Assembly: GCA_002298785.1 (NCBI GenBank)
Contig: DBMR01000021.1
Span: 8,281-72,280, forward strand
Length of the DNA: 64,000 bases
DNA from: Verrucomicrobia subdivision 3 bacterium UBA693
GTDB taxonomy: Bacteria > Verrucomicrobiota > Verrucomicrobiia > Limisphaerales > UBA8199
Direction: 5' to 3'
Made by a program: the position numbers and the translations under genes
Part shown: positions 26,587-34,733 of the stretch, piece by piece
Layout of the letters: every line of letters begins with the position of its first letter
Numbering within the stretch: position 1 is the first letter of the stretch
The notes under the pieces: generated by a model
Told to the model about the DNA's origin: nothing
Databases searched by the model: none
Seen by the model: only the letters and a program-made list of their open reading frames with translations

Positions 26587-28776
26587 ATGCAATCAGCACC
26601 GGACAAAACCAAAGCGGCCAACGGCAATCCGAATGCCGCCGATCGCCCCTACCCGATGGACCGCACTCGGAACATCGGCATCGCCGCCCATATTGACGCG
26701 GGCAAAACCACGACCACGGAACGAATCCTCTTTTACACGGGATTGATCCACAAAATGGGCGATGTGGACGATGGCAACACTGTCACGGACTGGATGGAGC
26801 AGGAGCGGGAACGCGGCATCACCATTACTTCGGCCGCCACCACCTGTTATTGGACCCAGAAGGAAGATGGTACTTATAAGGCCTTTCAGAACATCTCGCA
26901 CCGGGTGAACATCATCGACACTCCGGGACACGTGGATTTCACGGCTGAAGTCGAACGTTCCATGCGCGTGTTGGACGGCGCGGTGGCGGTCTTCTGCGGA
27001 GTGGCCGGGGTGCAGCCGCAATCGGAAACGGTCTGGCGTCAGGCCACCAAATACCGCGTTCCCCGTATCGCTTTTGTCAATAAGATGGACCGCACTGGGG
27101 CTGACTTTCAGAACGCGGTCAATGATATGCGCAAAAAGCTCGGTGCCTATGCGTATCCGGTCATGTTGCCTATCGGCAAGGAAGACTATCTGCGGGGCAA
27201 CATCGACGTCGTGAATCAGAGAGCTATCATTTACGACGAAAATGATGAGTCTGGATTGAAATACCAGGTGACGGAGATTCCGGATGATCTGAAGGAATCT
27301 GCCAAGGCGGCGTTGGCTGAACTGGTCGACGCGGTTTCCAACAAGGACGACACCGTGGCCGAACTGGTGATCAACAACCAACCGGTGACCCCGCAGGTAC
27401 TGAAAGCTGCGATCCGCCGGCTCACCTGCAAAATTGAATTCGTCCCGGTCCTCGCGGGCTCTGCGTTTAAGAAGCGCGGGGTGCAGCCGCTGGTGGATGC
27501 CGTGGTGGATTACCTGCCTTCTCCGCTCGACGTCCCACACGCCCAGGGCATCGTCCCGGGGGCTGAGACCGTGGTGGACGTCCCCTCGAACGACCATTCG
27601 AAGTTCTGCTCCCTGGCGTTCAAGCTCTGGACCGATCCGTTCGTCGGCAAGCTGGTGTTTTTCCGGGTGTACAGCGGCCAACTCAAAAAGGGTGACACCA
27701 TTTACAATCCACGCACGCGCAAGCGCGAGCGCGTCAGCCGCGTGATGATGATTCAAGCGGACAAACGCATTGATGTGGAGACGACCTTCGCGGGCGACAT
27801 CGCCGCGCTGGTGGGGCTGCGCAACATCACCACGGGCGACACCCTCTGCGACGAAGATTTTGACGTGATGCTCGAACCGCCGACATTCCCGGAGCCGGTG
27901 ATCTCGATGGCTGTCGAGCCCAAGACCAAGGCGGATCGCGAGAAGATGAGCGAGGGTCTGCAGCGCTTGGCTGAAGAAGATCCGACCTTCCGCTGCTTCA
28001 CCAATGAGGAGACCGGTCAGTTGATCATCGCCGGCATGGGCGAGCTGCACCTGGAAATCATTCGTGACCGCTTGTTCCGCGAATTCAAGGTCACCGCCAA
28101 CGCCGGTGCACCGCAAATCGCTTATCGCGAAACCTTTACCAAGTCGGCCGAAGGCGTGGGCAAGTTCATCCGCCAATCCGGCGGTCGCGGTCAATACGGC
28201 CATGCGGTCGTCACGGTCGAGCCCAACGAGCGGGGCAAAGGCGTGGAAATCGAGAACAAGATCGTCGGCGGTGCGATTCCGAAGGAATACATTCCCGCGG
28301 TTATCGACGGCATTGAGGAAGCCATTAAGGGTGGCGTTATCGCCGGCTTCCCGGTGGTGGACGTTAAGGTCAGCGTGGTGGATGGAACCTTCCACGAGGT
28401 TGACTCGAGCGAATTGGCGTTCAAGATGGCCGGCATTTTTGCCGTGAAAGAAGCCGCCAAACAAGCGGGCGCCATCTTGTTGGAACCGATCATGAAGGTC
28501 GAAGTGACCACGCCTGACGAATATCAGGGCGATCTGCTCGGCGACATAAATCGCCGCCGGGGCAAGATCATCCATATCGACGCGAAAGAAGGCTCTACGA
28601 TTCTTCAGGCGGAAGTGCCGCTCGCCGAAATGTTCGGTTACGCGACGGCCATTCGGTCGCTCTCCAAAGGGCGCGCCGCTTACTCGATGGAGCCGTTCCG
28701 GTTTGAACCGGTGCCGGCGTCGATCGCGGCCACCATTCTTGATTCGGCCAAAGCCAAGCCTGCGGCCAGGTCATAG
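26587..28776 (+). CDS. fusA: Elongation factor G
   Basis: Translocation GTPase. 729 residues from ATG 26587; an upstream TTG at 26533 would lie in the terminator loop and is rejected. G1 AHIDAGKTTTTERIL, G2 ERERGITITSAATT, G3 DTPGHVDFT, G4 NKMD, then domains II-V ending at about residue 725. Domain IV has GGRGQYGHAVV, typical of canonical EF-G. A short N-terminal extension (about 20 residues before YPMDRTRNIG) is unusual. No tuf gene follows. Confidence 0.97.
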   Translation: MQSAPDKTKAANGNPNAADRPYPMDRTRNIGIAAHIDAGKTTTTERILFYTGLIHKMGDVDDGNTVTDWMEQERERGITITSAATTCYWTQKEDGTYKAFQNISHRVNIIDTPGHVDFTAEVERSMRVLDGAVAVFCGVAGVQPQSETVWRQATKYRVPRIAFVNKMDRTGADFQNAVNDMRKKLGAYAYPVMLPIGKEDYLRGNIDVVNQRAIIYDENDESGLKYQVTEIPDDLKESAKAALAELVDAVSNKDDTVAELVINNQPVTPQVLKAAIRRLTCKIEFVPVLAGSAFKKRGVQPLVDAVVDYLPSPLDVPHAQGIVPGAETVVDVPSNDHSKFCSLAFKLWTDPFVGKLVFFRVYSGQLKKGDTIYNPRTRKRERVSRVMMIQADKRIDVETTFAGDIAALVGLRNITTGDTLCDEDFDVMLEPPTFPEPVISMAVEPKTKADREKMSEGLQRLAEEDPTFRCFTNEETGQLIIAGMGELHLEIIRDRLFREFKVTANAGAPQIAYRETFTKSAEGVGKFIRQSGGRGQYGHAVVTVEPNERGKGVEIENKIVGGAIPKEYIPAVIDGIEEAIKGGVIAGFPVVDVKVSVVDGTFHEVDSSELAFKMAGIFAVKEAAKQAGAILLEPIMKVEVTTPDEYQGDLLGDINRRRGKIIHIDAKEGSTILQAEVPLAEMFGYATAIRSLSKGRAAYSMEPFRFEPVPASIAATILDSAKAKPAARS

Positions 28777-28797
28777 GTCTCTGAGTTTTAACTCTCC

Positions 28798-28814
28798 ACC
28801 CGCGCGGGTTTTTT
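28798..28814 (+). terminator. Possible terminator after fusA
   Basis: The palindrome ACCCGCGCGGGT (28798-28809), foldable as a 4-bp stem with a GCGC loop, is followed by a T6 run (28809-28814), 21 bp after the fusA stop. The stem is short, so strength is uncertain. Confidence 0.5.
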
Positions 28815-28830
28815 AATGCCGTGGATGCAC

Positions 28831-29409
28831 CTACTTTCTGACCGAGGAGAGTTCGAGGGCGGCAGCGGCGGTCACCAGGCTGATACCACCCAGTTCCAGG
28901 ATCCAGTTCATTCGCATGGACTCAAGGTGGGTGCCCAGGAATTGGTCGATATGATGAAACGTAACCGCGCGTACGACGATGAAGGTGAGCGTGACCATGA
29001 GACCGCTCAACAATAGGGTATGGTCCGCCCAGAAGGCTTTGAAGCGTAACGCCAGCCACACCGCCAATCCGCCGGCGCCGCCGAGCAGGCAAAAGACAAA
29101 GATTTCCTGAACACCTCTCCGGTGGCCGTACCAACCTTCGTTCCGGGCGGCCAACCGTCCGATATCTGTGAACAAGGTCTGCAGGTCCAGTTGCTTGTTC
29201 ACACACAAAAAGCCCATTAATAGCGCCACCAACGTCCAGACGGTCCTGGTTCTCATTCCGCTGCCAGGGACCGGTCGGTTTTCGCCACGCACAGCGGCTG
29301 CTGCCGCCATCAGGGTGCAGGCGGCGTAGGCGCAGACGGTGAACCATCCCATGAAGTCAGGGTCGCCGATTTGCGGCCGCCATTGCAGTTGGGAGAAGAA
29401 GTTCACCAT
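28831..29409 (-). CDS. Conserved polytopic membrane protein, unknown function
   Basis: 192 residues with about five TM helices (roughly 20-38, 58-75, 103-122, 130-148, 168-185). Notable features are NKQLDLQTLFTDIGRLAARN after the second helix and VRAVTFHHIDQFLG between helices four and five; this conserved-looking Lys/Asp/His arrangement occurs in membrane proteins sometimes mislabelled isopropylmalate isomerase. No function is assigned. It lies downstream of the CarB half on the same strand (143-bp gap), where the missing CarB C-terminal half would be expected but is not found. Confidence 0.75.
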   Translation of the reverse strand: MVNFFSQLQWRPQIGDPDFMGWFTVCAYAACTLMAAAAAVRGENRPVPGSGMRTRTVWTLVALLMGFLCVNKQLDLQTLFTDIGRLAARNEGWYGHRRGVQEIFVFCLLGGAGGLAVWLALRFKAFWADHTLLLSGLMVTLTFIVVRAVTFHHIDQFLGTHLESMRMNWILELGGISLVTAAAALELSSVRK

Positions 29410-29552
29410 TTCAAGGTGGCTGTAGCGGTCAGTTCGTCAAGCGAGTAAACCCAGGCCGGCAGGGAATCTGGAATGCCTGTCGTGGCCAGCGGAATGACCC
29501 GCGGGAGACAGTCGGAACCGGGAGGCAATTGACGGATTGAGCGGGGCCAGGT

Positions 29553-31058
29553 CTATGCCTTCAGCGCCGCAAGCTCTTCTTCGAAATCGACGATTTCCTT
29601 GATCTGAACCAGGAACCAACGATCGATCTTGGTCAGGGCGAAGATCTGTTCGATGTCAAATCCGGCCCGCAGCGCGTGGCGGATGAAGAAGATCCGTTCG
29701 GCGTTGGGAACGCTGAGTTTTTGGGTAATTAGATCGCGGGGCAGGATATCGCGATCCCCAAAGACCTTTTCACCAAAGCGCCAAGTCTTGCCGTCGCCGC
29801 CGAGGCCGGAGCGCCCGATCTCCAGCGAGCGCAGCGCTTTTTGCAGCGATTCCTTGAAGGTCCGGCCGATGGCCATGGCTTCGCCCACGCTCTTCATCTG
29901 CGTGTTGAGCGTCGGGTCGGTCTGCGGAAATTTTTCAAAGGCGAACCGCGGGATCTTGGTGACCACGTAATCGATGGTCGGTTCAAAGCTGGCAGGCGTT
30001 TCGCGGGTGATGTCGTTGCGGATCTCGTCCAGGAGATAGCCAACCGCCAGTTTGGCCGCGATCTTGGCGATGGGGAATCCGGTTGCCTTGGAAGCCAGCG
30101 CGGAGGAGCGCGATACCCGTGGATTCATCTCGATGATGACCATGCGGCCGTTCTCGGGATTTACGGCGAACTGAATGTTGGAACCGCCGGTTTCCACACC
30201 CACAGCGCGAATCACCGCGAACGAGGCGTCGCGCATGATTTGGTACTCCTTGTCCGTGAGCGTCTGGATCGGCGCGACGGTGATGGAATCGCCAGTGTGC
30301 ACCCCCATGGGGTCGAAGTTCTCGATGGAGCAAATGATGACGCAATTGTCCTTGCGATCCCGCATGACCTCCATCTCGAATTCCTTCCAGCCGAGAAGGG
30401 ATTCCTCGACCAGGATTTCCGAAACGGGTGAGAGTTCCAGACCGCGTTTCGAGATTTCCTCGAACTCTTCGCGGTTATAGCCGATGCCGCCGCCGGTGCC
30501 GCCCAGGGTGAAAGCCGGGCGAATGATGAGGGGAAAGCGCCCGATCCTTTCCGCGATCTGGCGGGCTTCATCCAGCGTGTGCGCGACGCCGCTGATCGGG
30601 ACATCCAGTCCGATCTGGAGCATGAGATCTTTGAACACCTGGCGGTCTTCGCCACGTTCAATCGCTTGCGCATTGGCCCCGATCATCTCCAGACCGTACT
30701 TTTCAAGCACGCCTTTGCGGTAAAGGGCCATCGCGGTATTCAGCGCCGTTTGGCCGCCCAGGGTCGGGAGCAGCACCAGCTTGCCCTCCGCGCCCATCCG
30801 CTTCATCTCGTCCAATTCGCGGACAATGATCTTCTCCACGCACTCCGGGGTGATCGGTTCGATATAGGTGCGGTCAGCGAATTCCGGATCGGTCATGATC
30901 GTGGCCGGATTGGAATTGACCAGCACGACGCGGTAACCTTCCTCGCGCAGCGCTTTGCACGCCTGGGTGCCGGAATAGTCGAATTCGCAGGCCTGGCCAA
31001 TGATAATTGGCCCGGCTCCGATGATCAGGACAGAGTGGATGTCGGTGCGTTTTGGCAT
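29553..31058 (-). CDS. carB: Carbamoyl-phosphate synthase large subunit, N-terminal half (split CarB)
   Basis: 501 residues from ATG 31058 (MPKRTDIHSVLIIGAGPIII). It holds the carboxyphosphate ATP-grasp synthetase domain complete (AFTLGGTGGGIGYNREEFEE, EMNPRVSRSSALASKATGFP) plus the start of the oligomerisation domain (FIRHALRAGFDIEQIFALTK), ending EELAALKA then stop. A full CarB is about 1070 residues with a second ATP-grasp and an MGS domain; neither is present downstream in any frame. Split CarB is known in Aquifex and methanogens, so this is probably a genuine two-gene form with the partner elsewhere. A nonsense mutation is the alternative, but the downstream frames show no CarB-like sequence. 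Confidence 0.88.
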   Translation of the reverse strand: MPKRTDIHSVLIIGAGPIIIGQACEFDYSGTQACKALREEGYRVVLVNSNPATIMTDPEFADRTYIEPITPECVEKIIVRELDEMKRMGAEGKLVLLPTLGGQTALNTAMALYRKGVLEKYGLEMIGANAQAIERGEDRQVFKDLMLQIGLDVPISGVAHTLDEARQIAERIGRFPLIIRPAFTLGGTGGGIGYNREEFEEISKRGLELSPVSEILVEESLLGWKEFEMEVMRDRKDNCVIICSIENFDPMGVHTGDSITVAPIQTLTDKEYQIMRDASFAVIRAVGVETGGSNIQFAVNPENGRMVIIEMNPRVSRSSALASKATGFPIAKIAAKLAVGYLLDEIRNDITRETPASFEPTIDYVVTKIPRFAFEKFPQTDPTLNTQMKSVGEAMAIGRTFKESLQKALRSLEIGRSGLGGDGKTWRFGEKVFGDRDILPRDLITQKLSVPNAERIFFIRHALRAGFDIEQIFALTKIDRWFLVQIKEIVDFEEELAALKA

Positions 31059-31243
31059 CTTACAAAATCCCGGTGATGAAATACTTTTGGGGCGGGGAAG
31101 TCGATTCTTTTTTACGGCCCCACCGACGTCCAATCAGCAGAATTCCCCGGTATAAGGGTGAAAAAAATAGAAATCAGCGCCACCATCGGGGAAACCCGTG
31201 GTGCCGCTCGAATTGGTCCCAACCTCCCGAGCGCCAAGGGAGG

Positions 31244-31480
31244 TCAGGGCTTGAAAGCAGCTTCCAATCGATAGCTCAGCGTGCCCAGGTAGCGTTTGCG
31301 GGGTTTATTCCGGGCCCGTTGGCGTTCGCGGGCGGCGATCAGGTGCTTTAAACACCGGGACGCGCTTTCCGCGGGTGCGCCGCATTCTGTGCACCGCCGG
31401 TCCCGCTGTTTGCGCAACTGATACTTGCGCTGCCGCGAGACCGCCAGGTTGGTGAATTCGTCTTTGATTGGAATTCTCAT
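31244..31480 (-). CDS. Small basic protein with a CxxC...C...H motif
   Basis: 78 residues, very basic, with RRCTECGAPAESASRCLKHL in the middle, a likely single zinc-binding knuckle, flanked by YQLRKQR and ARERQRARNKPRKR. AGGGG lies 8 nt before the ATG. It starts 21 bp after the Gfo/Idh/MocA stop, so it is probably the last gene of that unit. I do not recognise a named family; small nucleic-acid-binding protein is a guess from charge and cysteines. Confidence 0.6.
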   Translation of the reverse strand: MRIPIKDEFTNLAVSRQRKYQLRKQRDRRCTECGAPAESASRCLKHLIAARERQRARNKPRKRYLGTLSYRLEAAFKP

Positions 31481-31501
31481 CCCCGTTACCCCTGGTTTGG
31501 T

Positions 31502-32815
31502 TTAGACCAACTTGGTGTGGCCAGGCATGGGCACGGGCGGAACAGTGACCGGCGCTTCCCAGTTGGGAGTTTGGGGAACGAGATTCTCCGTCGAGTTGAG
31601 AGCTTGTTCCCAGGTGACTTCCAGCCCGGTATAAGCCGCCATGCGGCCCATGATCGCCAGGAGGGTGCTGTGCGCCATGCGCACACCGTCATTGATCGGT
31701 TTGCCCGCGCGAATAGAGGCAAACAATTCGTTGTGCTCCTGCTGATACATGTCGGAGGCTTTTTCCTCGCGATACCGCCAGGCGTTCTTCCCTTTGATAA
31801 CAAAAGGTCCGCTGAACGCGCGCACGATGTGGGCGGCGCCGTCCGAGCCCATGAAATAATCCGAGTTGTCGTTGGCGCAATTCATCTGCTGACGGCTGAA
31901 GTGGAAGCCCTTCACCCCGTCGGCGTATTCGTAAACCACCGAGAAATGATCGAAAATGTTGCCAAATTCGGGGCCAGTGCGGACCTGGCGTCCGCCATGA
32001 GCCACGCACTTGATCGGCGGGACGTCTTTCATCACCCACGCCATTTTATCGATGCTGTGCACGGCTTGTTCGGCGATGTGATCGCCCGAGAGCCAGGAGT
32101 AATAATACCAGTTTTTGACCTGGTATTGCAGGTCCGTCCAGGCGGGATTTCGCGGGAAAGGCGACCAAACGTAACCAGTATTGTAGGTGGTGTAGAGAGC
32201 TCTGACCTCGCCGATTGCACCATTATGCACGCGATCCATGATGGCGCGCACACCCGCGTTGTAGCGGTAGCAGAAGCCGGCGACCAGGCTGAGTTTCTTC
32301 TGCCTGGCCATTTCCACGGCTTCCAGCACGGTGCGAACGCCCGGGGCGTCGGTGGCCATGGGTTTCTCACAGAAAACGTGCTTGCCGGCGGCGATGGCGG
32401 CTTTGAGGTGTTGCGGGCGAAAACCCGGAGGGGTGGCCAGCAAGACCACGTCCACGCCGCTATCGATCACTTTTTGATACGCATCCAAACCGACGAAGCA
32501 TTTGTCGGGAGTGACCTTCACTTTGCCGGGGGCGGCAGTCTGAAGTTCCCGCAAGCTGCCCTGCAGGCGATCTTCAAACACATCACCCATGGCGGTCAAA
32601 ATGACATTCGGATCCGCATTGAGCGCTTCATGCGCCGCTCCGGACCCGCGACCACCACAACCAACCAGGCCGATTTTCAAGGTGTCCGAATTCGTGTCGG
32701 CAAAAAGGTTTCCAGGCAGAATGGCCGGGGCCGCCAGAATTCCGCCGACCAGGGCGGAGTTTTTCAGAAATTGACGGCGTGATAGATTCGTCGAGTTTGT
32801 ATCAGGTTGTTTCAT
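31502..32815 (-). CDS. TAT-exported Gfo/Idh/MocA-family oxidoreductase
   Basis: 437 residues with a twin-arginine signal (LSRRQFLKNSALVGGILAAP) at about residues 12-35. The Rossmann NAD(P) fold follows (LKIGLVGCGGRGSGAAHEAL), then VVLLATPPGFRPQHLKAAIA with HVFCEKPMATDAPG, the conserved EKP motif, and the C-terminal alpha/beta sugar-binding domain. The family oxidises or isomerises cyclic sugars and inositols, and exported versions are expanded in PVM bacteria. It is followed by the 78-residue protein at 21 bp. Substrate unknown. Confidence 0.92.
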   Translation of the reverse strand: MKQPDTNSTNLSRRQFLKNSALVGGILAAPAILPGNLFADTNSDTLKIGLVGCGGRGSGAAHEALNADPNVILTAMGDVFEDRLQGSLRELQTAAPGKVKVTPDKCFVGLDAYQKVIDSGVDVVLLATPPGFRPQHLKAAIAAGKHVFCEKPMATDAPGVRTVLEAVEMARQKKLSLVAGFCYRYNAGVRAIMDRVHNGAIGEVRALYTTYNTGYVWSPFPRNPAWTDLQYQVKNWYYYSWLSGDHIAEQAVHSIDKMAWVMKDVPPIKCVAHGGRQVRTGPEFGNIFDHFSVVYEYADGVKGFHFSRQQMNCANDNSDYFMGSDGAAHIVRAFSGPFVIKGKNAWRYREEKASDMYQQEHNELFASIRAGKPINDGVRMAHSTLLAIMGRMAAYTGLEVTWEQALNSTENLVPQTPNWEAPVTVPPVPMPGHTKLV

Positions 32816-32934
32816 ATTAGATCAAGGGCGACAACAGAACAGCGATCCCCGAGAGGGGACCGCGGTCCAACAAGGTGCTATACAATCATGTAAAGGTCGT
32901 TTGAGCTGGTAAAGCGTAAACGATATGCCGGGTA

Positions 32935-33723
32935 TCAATGCCCATTGGCCGTGCCCGGATTACACCAGAGCCGGTTCTTATTGACGTCCGTGGCTTCGCG
33001 TTTCCAATCGGCATATTTAATCATCTGCACCGTGCCGCTAAAGCCCAGGACGATCCCGCCGATCTTGCCGTGGCGCCGGCCCAGGCCGAAGTCCTGGTTC
33101 GGGTCGGGGTAACTTGAGGCGTCGTTGTAATTGTTCACGCCGAGCACTGGGCTGATATCGTCAGGTTCCCACATCATAAACGCATCCTGGCGGAAGGCCG
33201 CTTGTTGGTAGGTATTGCCTTGTGGCGCGAGGGCGCCATATCCGCAAACCGAGCCATTCATTACGTAGGTGGACAATTTGTTGGCGCGCCCCTTGTAATT
33301 CACATTATTGGTCGCGTCCAAAGGACAACGATAAACACCCCGGTTTTTGACGTATTGCCAAAGCAGCCCGCCTTCGTAGGCCAGTTGGGGATTCACATTG
33401 TACGGCGCCACATCCAGGTTCGGCGGGGTGCCGCTGGTCTTGGGGTCGTAGAGCCAGCCCGGCAGCCAGGGCGGATTCCAGTTGGGGAAGGGCAGGCGGT
33501 CGCGGTTGTCGCCGCAGTACATGTGCGCGGCCACACCGATTTGGCGGTTATTGTTGACGCACTGGGTGCGCTGCGCTTTTTCTTTGGCGCTCGACAGGGC
33601 GGGCAACAGCATCGCAGCGAGAATCGCAATGATGGCGATGACCACGAGGAGTTCGATCAGCGTGAAGGCTCGGAATGGGGAGGGGGTGATCCCGTGTGGG
33701 TGTGTGGGCTCGGTTCTTTTCAT
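32935..33723 (-). CDS. Type II pseudopilin-like protein with DUF1559-type body
   Basis: About 262 residues from ATG 33723 (upstream starts at 33753 and 33771 are possible). The prepilin peptidase site and N-methylated helix are FRAFTLIELLVVIAIIAILA followed by AMLLPALSSAKEKA, after a basic leader. The body has the CVNNNRQIGVAAHMY and YRCPLDATN style of the large PVM prepilin family, which appears in tens of copies per genome. It is probably exported through a type II/IV pilus-like system. Role unknown. Confidence 0.88.
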   Translation of the reverse strand: MKRTEPTHPHGITPSPFRAFTLIELLVVIAIIAILAAMLLPALSSAKEKAQRTQCVNNNRQIGVAAHMYCGDNRDRLPFPNWNPPWLPGWLYDPKTSGTPPNLDVAPYNVNPQLAYEGGLLWQYVKNRGVYRCPLDATNNVNYKGRANKLSTYVMNGSVCGYGALAPQGNTYQQAAFRQDAFMMWEPDDISPVLGVNNYNDASSYPDPNQDFGLGRRHGKIGGIVLGFSGTVQMIKYADWKREATDVNKNRLWCNPGTANGH

Positions 33724-34003
33724 GTTTTTGCAGGGCCTAACGAAGTTGAGCATTCTTTTCGAGCGAGCCATCAGCCCACCAGTTCAGTTGCCGTTTCGAT
33801 TAAGCACTATTCTGCGATAAATTAACCTTGGCCTCGTCCGTTACGCCATCCCCTTTTTGGGGGACGGACCCTCCCTATTTTGTGGTATGGTGTAAAGTCA
33901 CATTGTGGTACATAATAACTCAATGACCGTGAGCGGTCCCCGGCGAGTGCCTGGGCCCGTGGGGTTTAGATTATCACGGTCGAGGGGTTGGTGTACTGCA
34001 CCA
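33724..34003. other. Intergenic region without a recognisable gene
   Basis: About 280 bp upstream of the pseudopilin, partly AT-rich (33840-33925), likely containing its leftward promoter. I see no coding frame or repeat. Confidence 0.4.
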
Positions 34004-34029
34004 GGCGCCCGGGGTGATGCCCGGGCGCC
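34004..34029 (-). terminator. Hairpin after the response-regulator gene
   Basis: GGCGCCCGGG (34004-34013) and CCCGGGCGCC (34020-34029) form a perfect 10-bp stem with a 6-nt loop, 16 bp beyond the response-regulator stop. No U-tract follows on the minus strand. Confidence 0.55.
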
Positions 34030-34045
34030 ATTTCCTCGCGCCGCG

Positions 34046-34711
34046 TCAGCGGCCGAGATACTTCAAAGTGGCTTCCGTCCGGCTATGGACATGGAGCTTG
34101 TCGTAAATGCTGCGCACGTGGGTCCGCACGGTTTCAAAGCTGATATTCAATAAGTCCGCGATTTCCTTGTAGGAATGGCCTTTGGCGAGCAGCGCGAGCA
34201 CTTGCTCCTCGCGTTCGGTCAATCCTTCGAGTTGAGGCGGGGGCTTGGCGACCGTGCCGTTTTGGTCCATCTGGTGAAAGAATTGGACGACCCGGCGCGC
34301 GATCTGGCGAGACATTGGGGCGCCGCCGCTGGTGCATTCTTCAATGGCTTCGAGCAGTTTTTCGCGAGACGTGCGTTTGAGCAGGTAACCCGTGGCCCCA
34401 GCCATCAGGGACTTGAAAATCTGTTCGTTGTCGTCGTAAACCGTGAGCATGAGCACCGGCAGACGTGGTACCAAAACTTTGAGCCGACGTACGCAGTCAG
34501 TACCCAACATTCCGGGCATGTTGATGTCCATCAACACCACATCGGGGCAATTGCCGGGAATGCCCTGGAGCGCCGCGGCGCCGTCTGGATAGGTGGCCTG
34601 GCAACGGAAGCCGGGCGCGCTGTTAATCATCGCGGCGAGATTCGCCCGGACCCCATCATCATCTTCCACCAGGGCAACTTGGATCGGTTTGTTCAATCGA
34701 CGGGTACTCAT
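34046..34711 (-). CDS. NarL/LuxR-type response regulator
   Basis: 221 residues. Receiver domain about 10-130: acidic pocket VALVEDDDG, phosphoacceptor Asp in DVVLMDINMPG, Thr in LMLTVYDD, Lys in GYLLKRTS. The C-terminal LuxR helix-turn-helix is LTEREEQVLALLAKGHSYKE then IADLLNISFETVRTHVRSIY. It starts 22 bp after the histidine kinase stop and is its probable cognate partner. Confidence 0.95.
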   Translation of the reverse strand: MSTRRLNKPIQVALVEDDDGVRANLAAMINSAPGFRCQATYPDGAAALQGIPGNCPDVVLMDINMPGMLGTDCVRRLKVLVPRLPVLMLTVYDDNEQIFKSLMAGATGYLLKRTSREKLLEAIEECTSGGAPMSRQIARRVVQFFHQMDQNGTVAKPPPQLEGLTEREEQVLALLAKGHSYKEIADLLNISFETVRTHVRSIYDKLHVHSRTEATLKYLGR

Positions 34712-34733
34712 ATCAAAGCGGCCACGCTATCGA

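Noticed and set aside
26593..28575. 660-residue open frame antisense to fusA
   Set aside because: Product of GC-rich codon bias; no recognisable motifs, and the forward strand encodes a perfect EF-G.
29410..29552. Frameshifted remainder of CarB
   Set aside because: None of the three minus-strand frames shows CarB-like sequence here.
31517..32782. 421-residue open frame antisense to the Gfo/Idh/MocA gene
   Set aside because: His-rich shadow with no family features.
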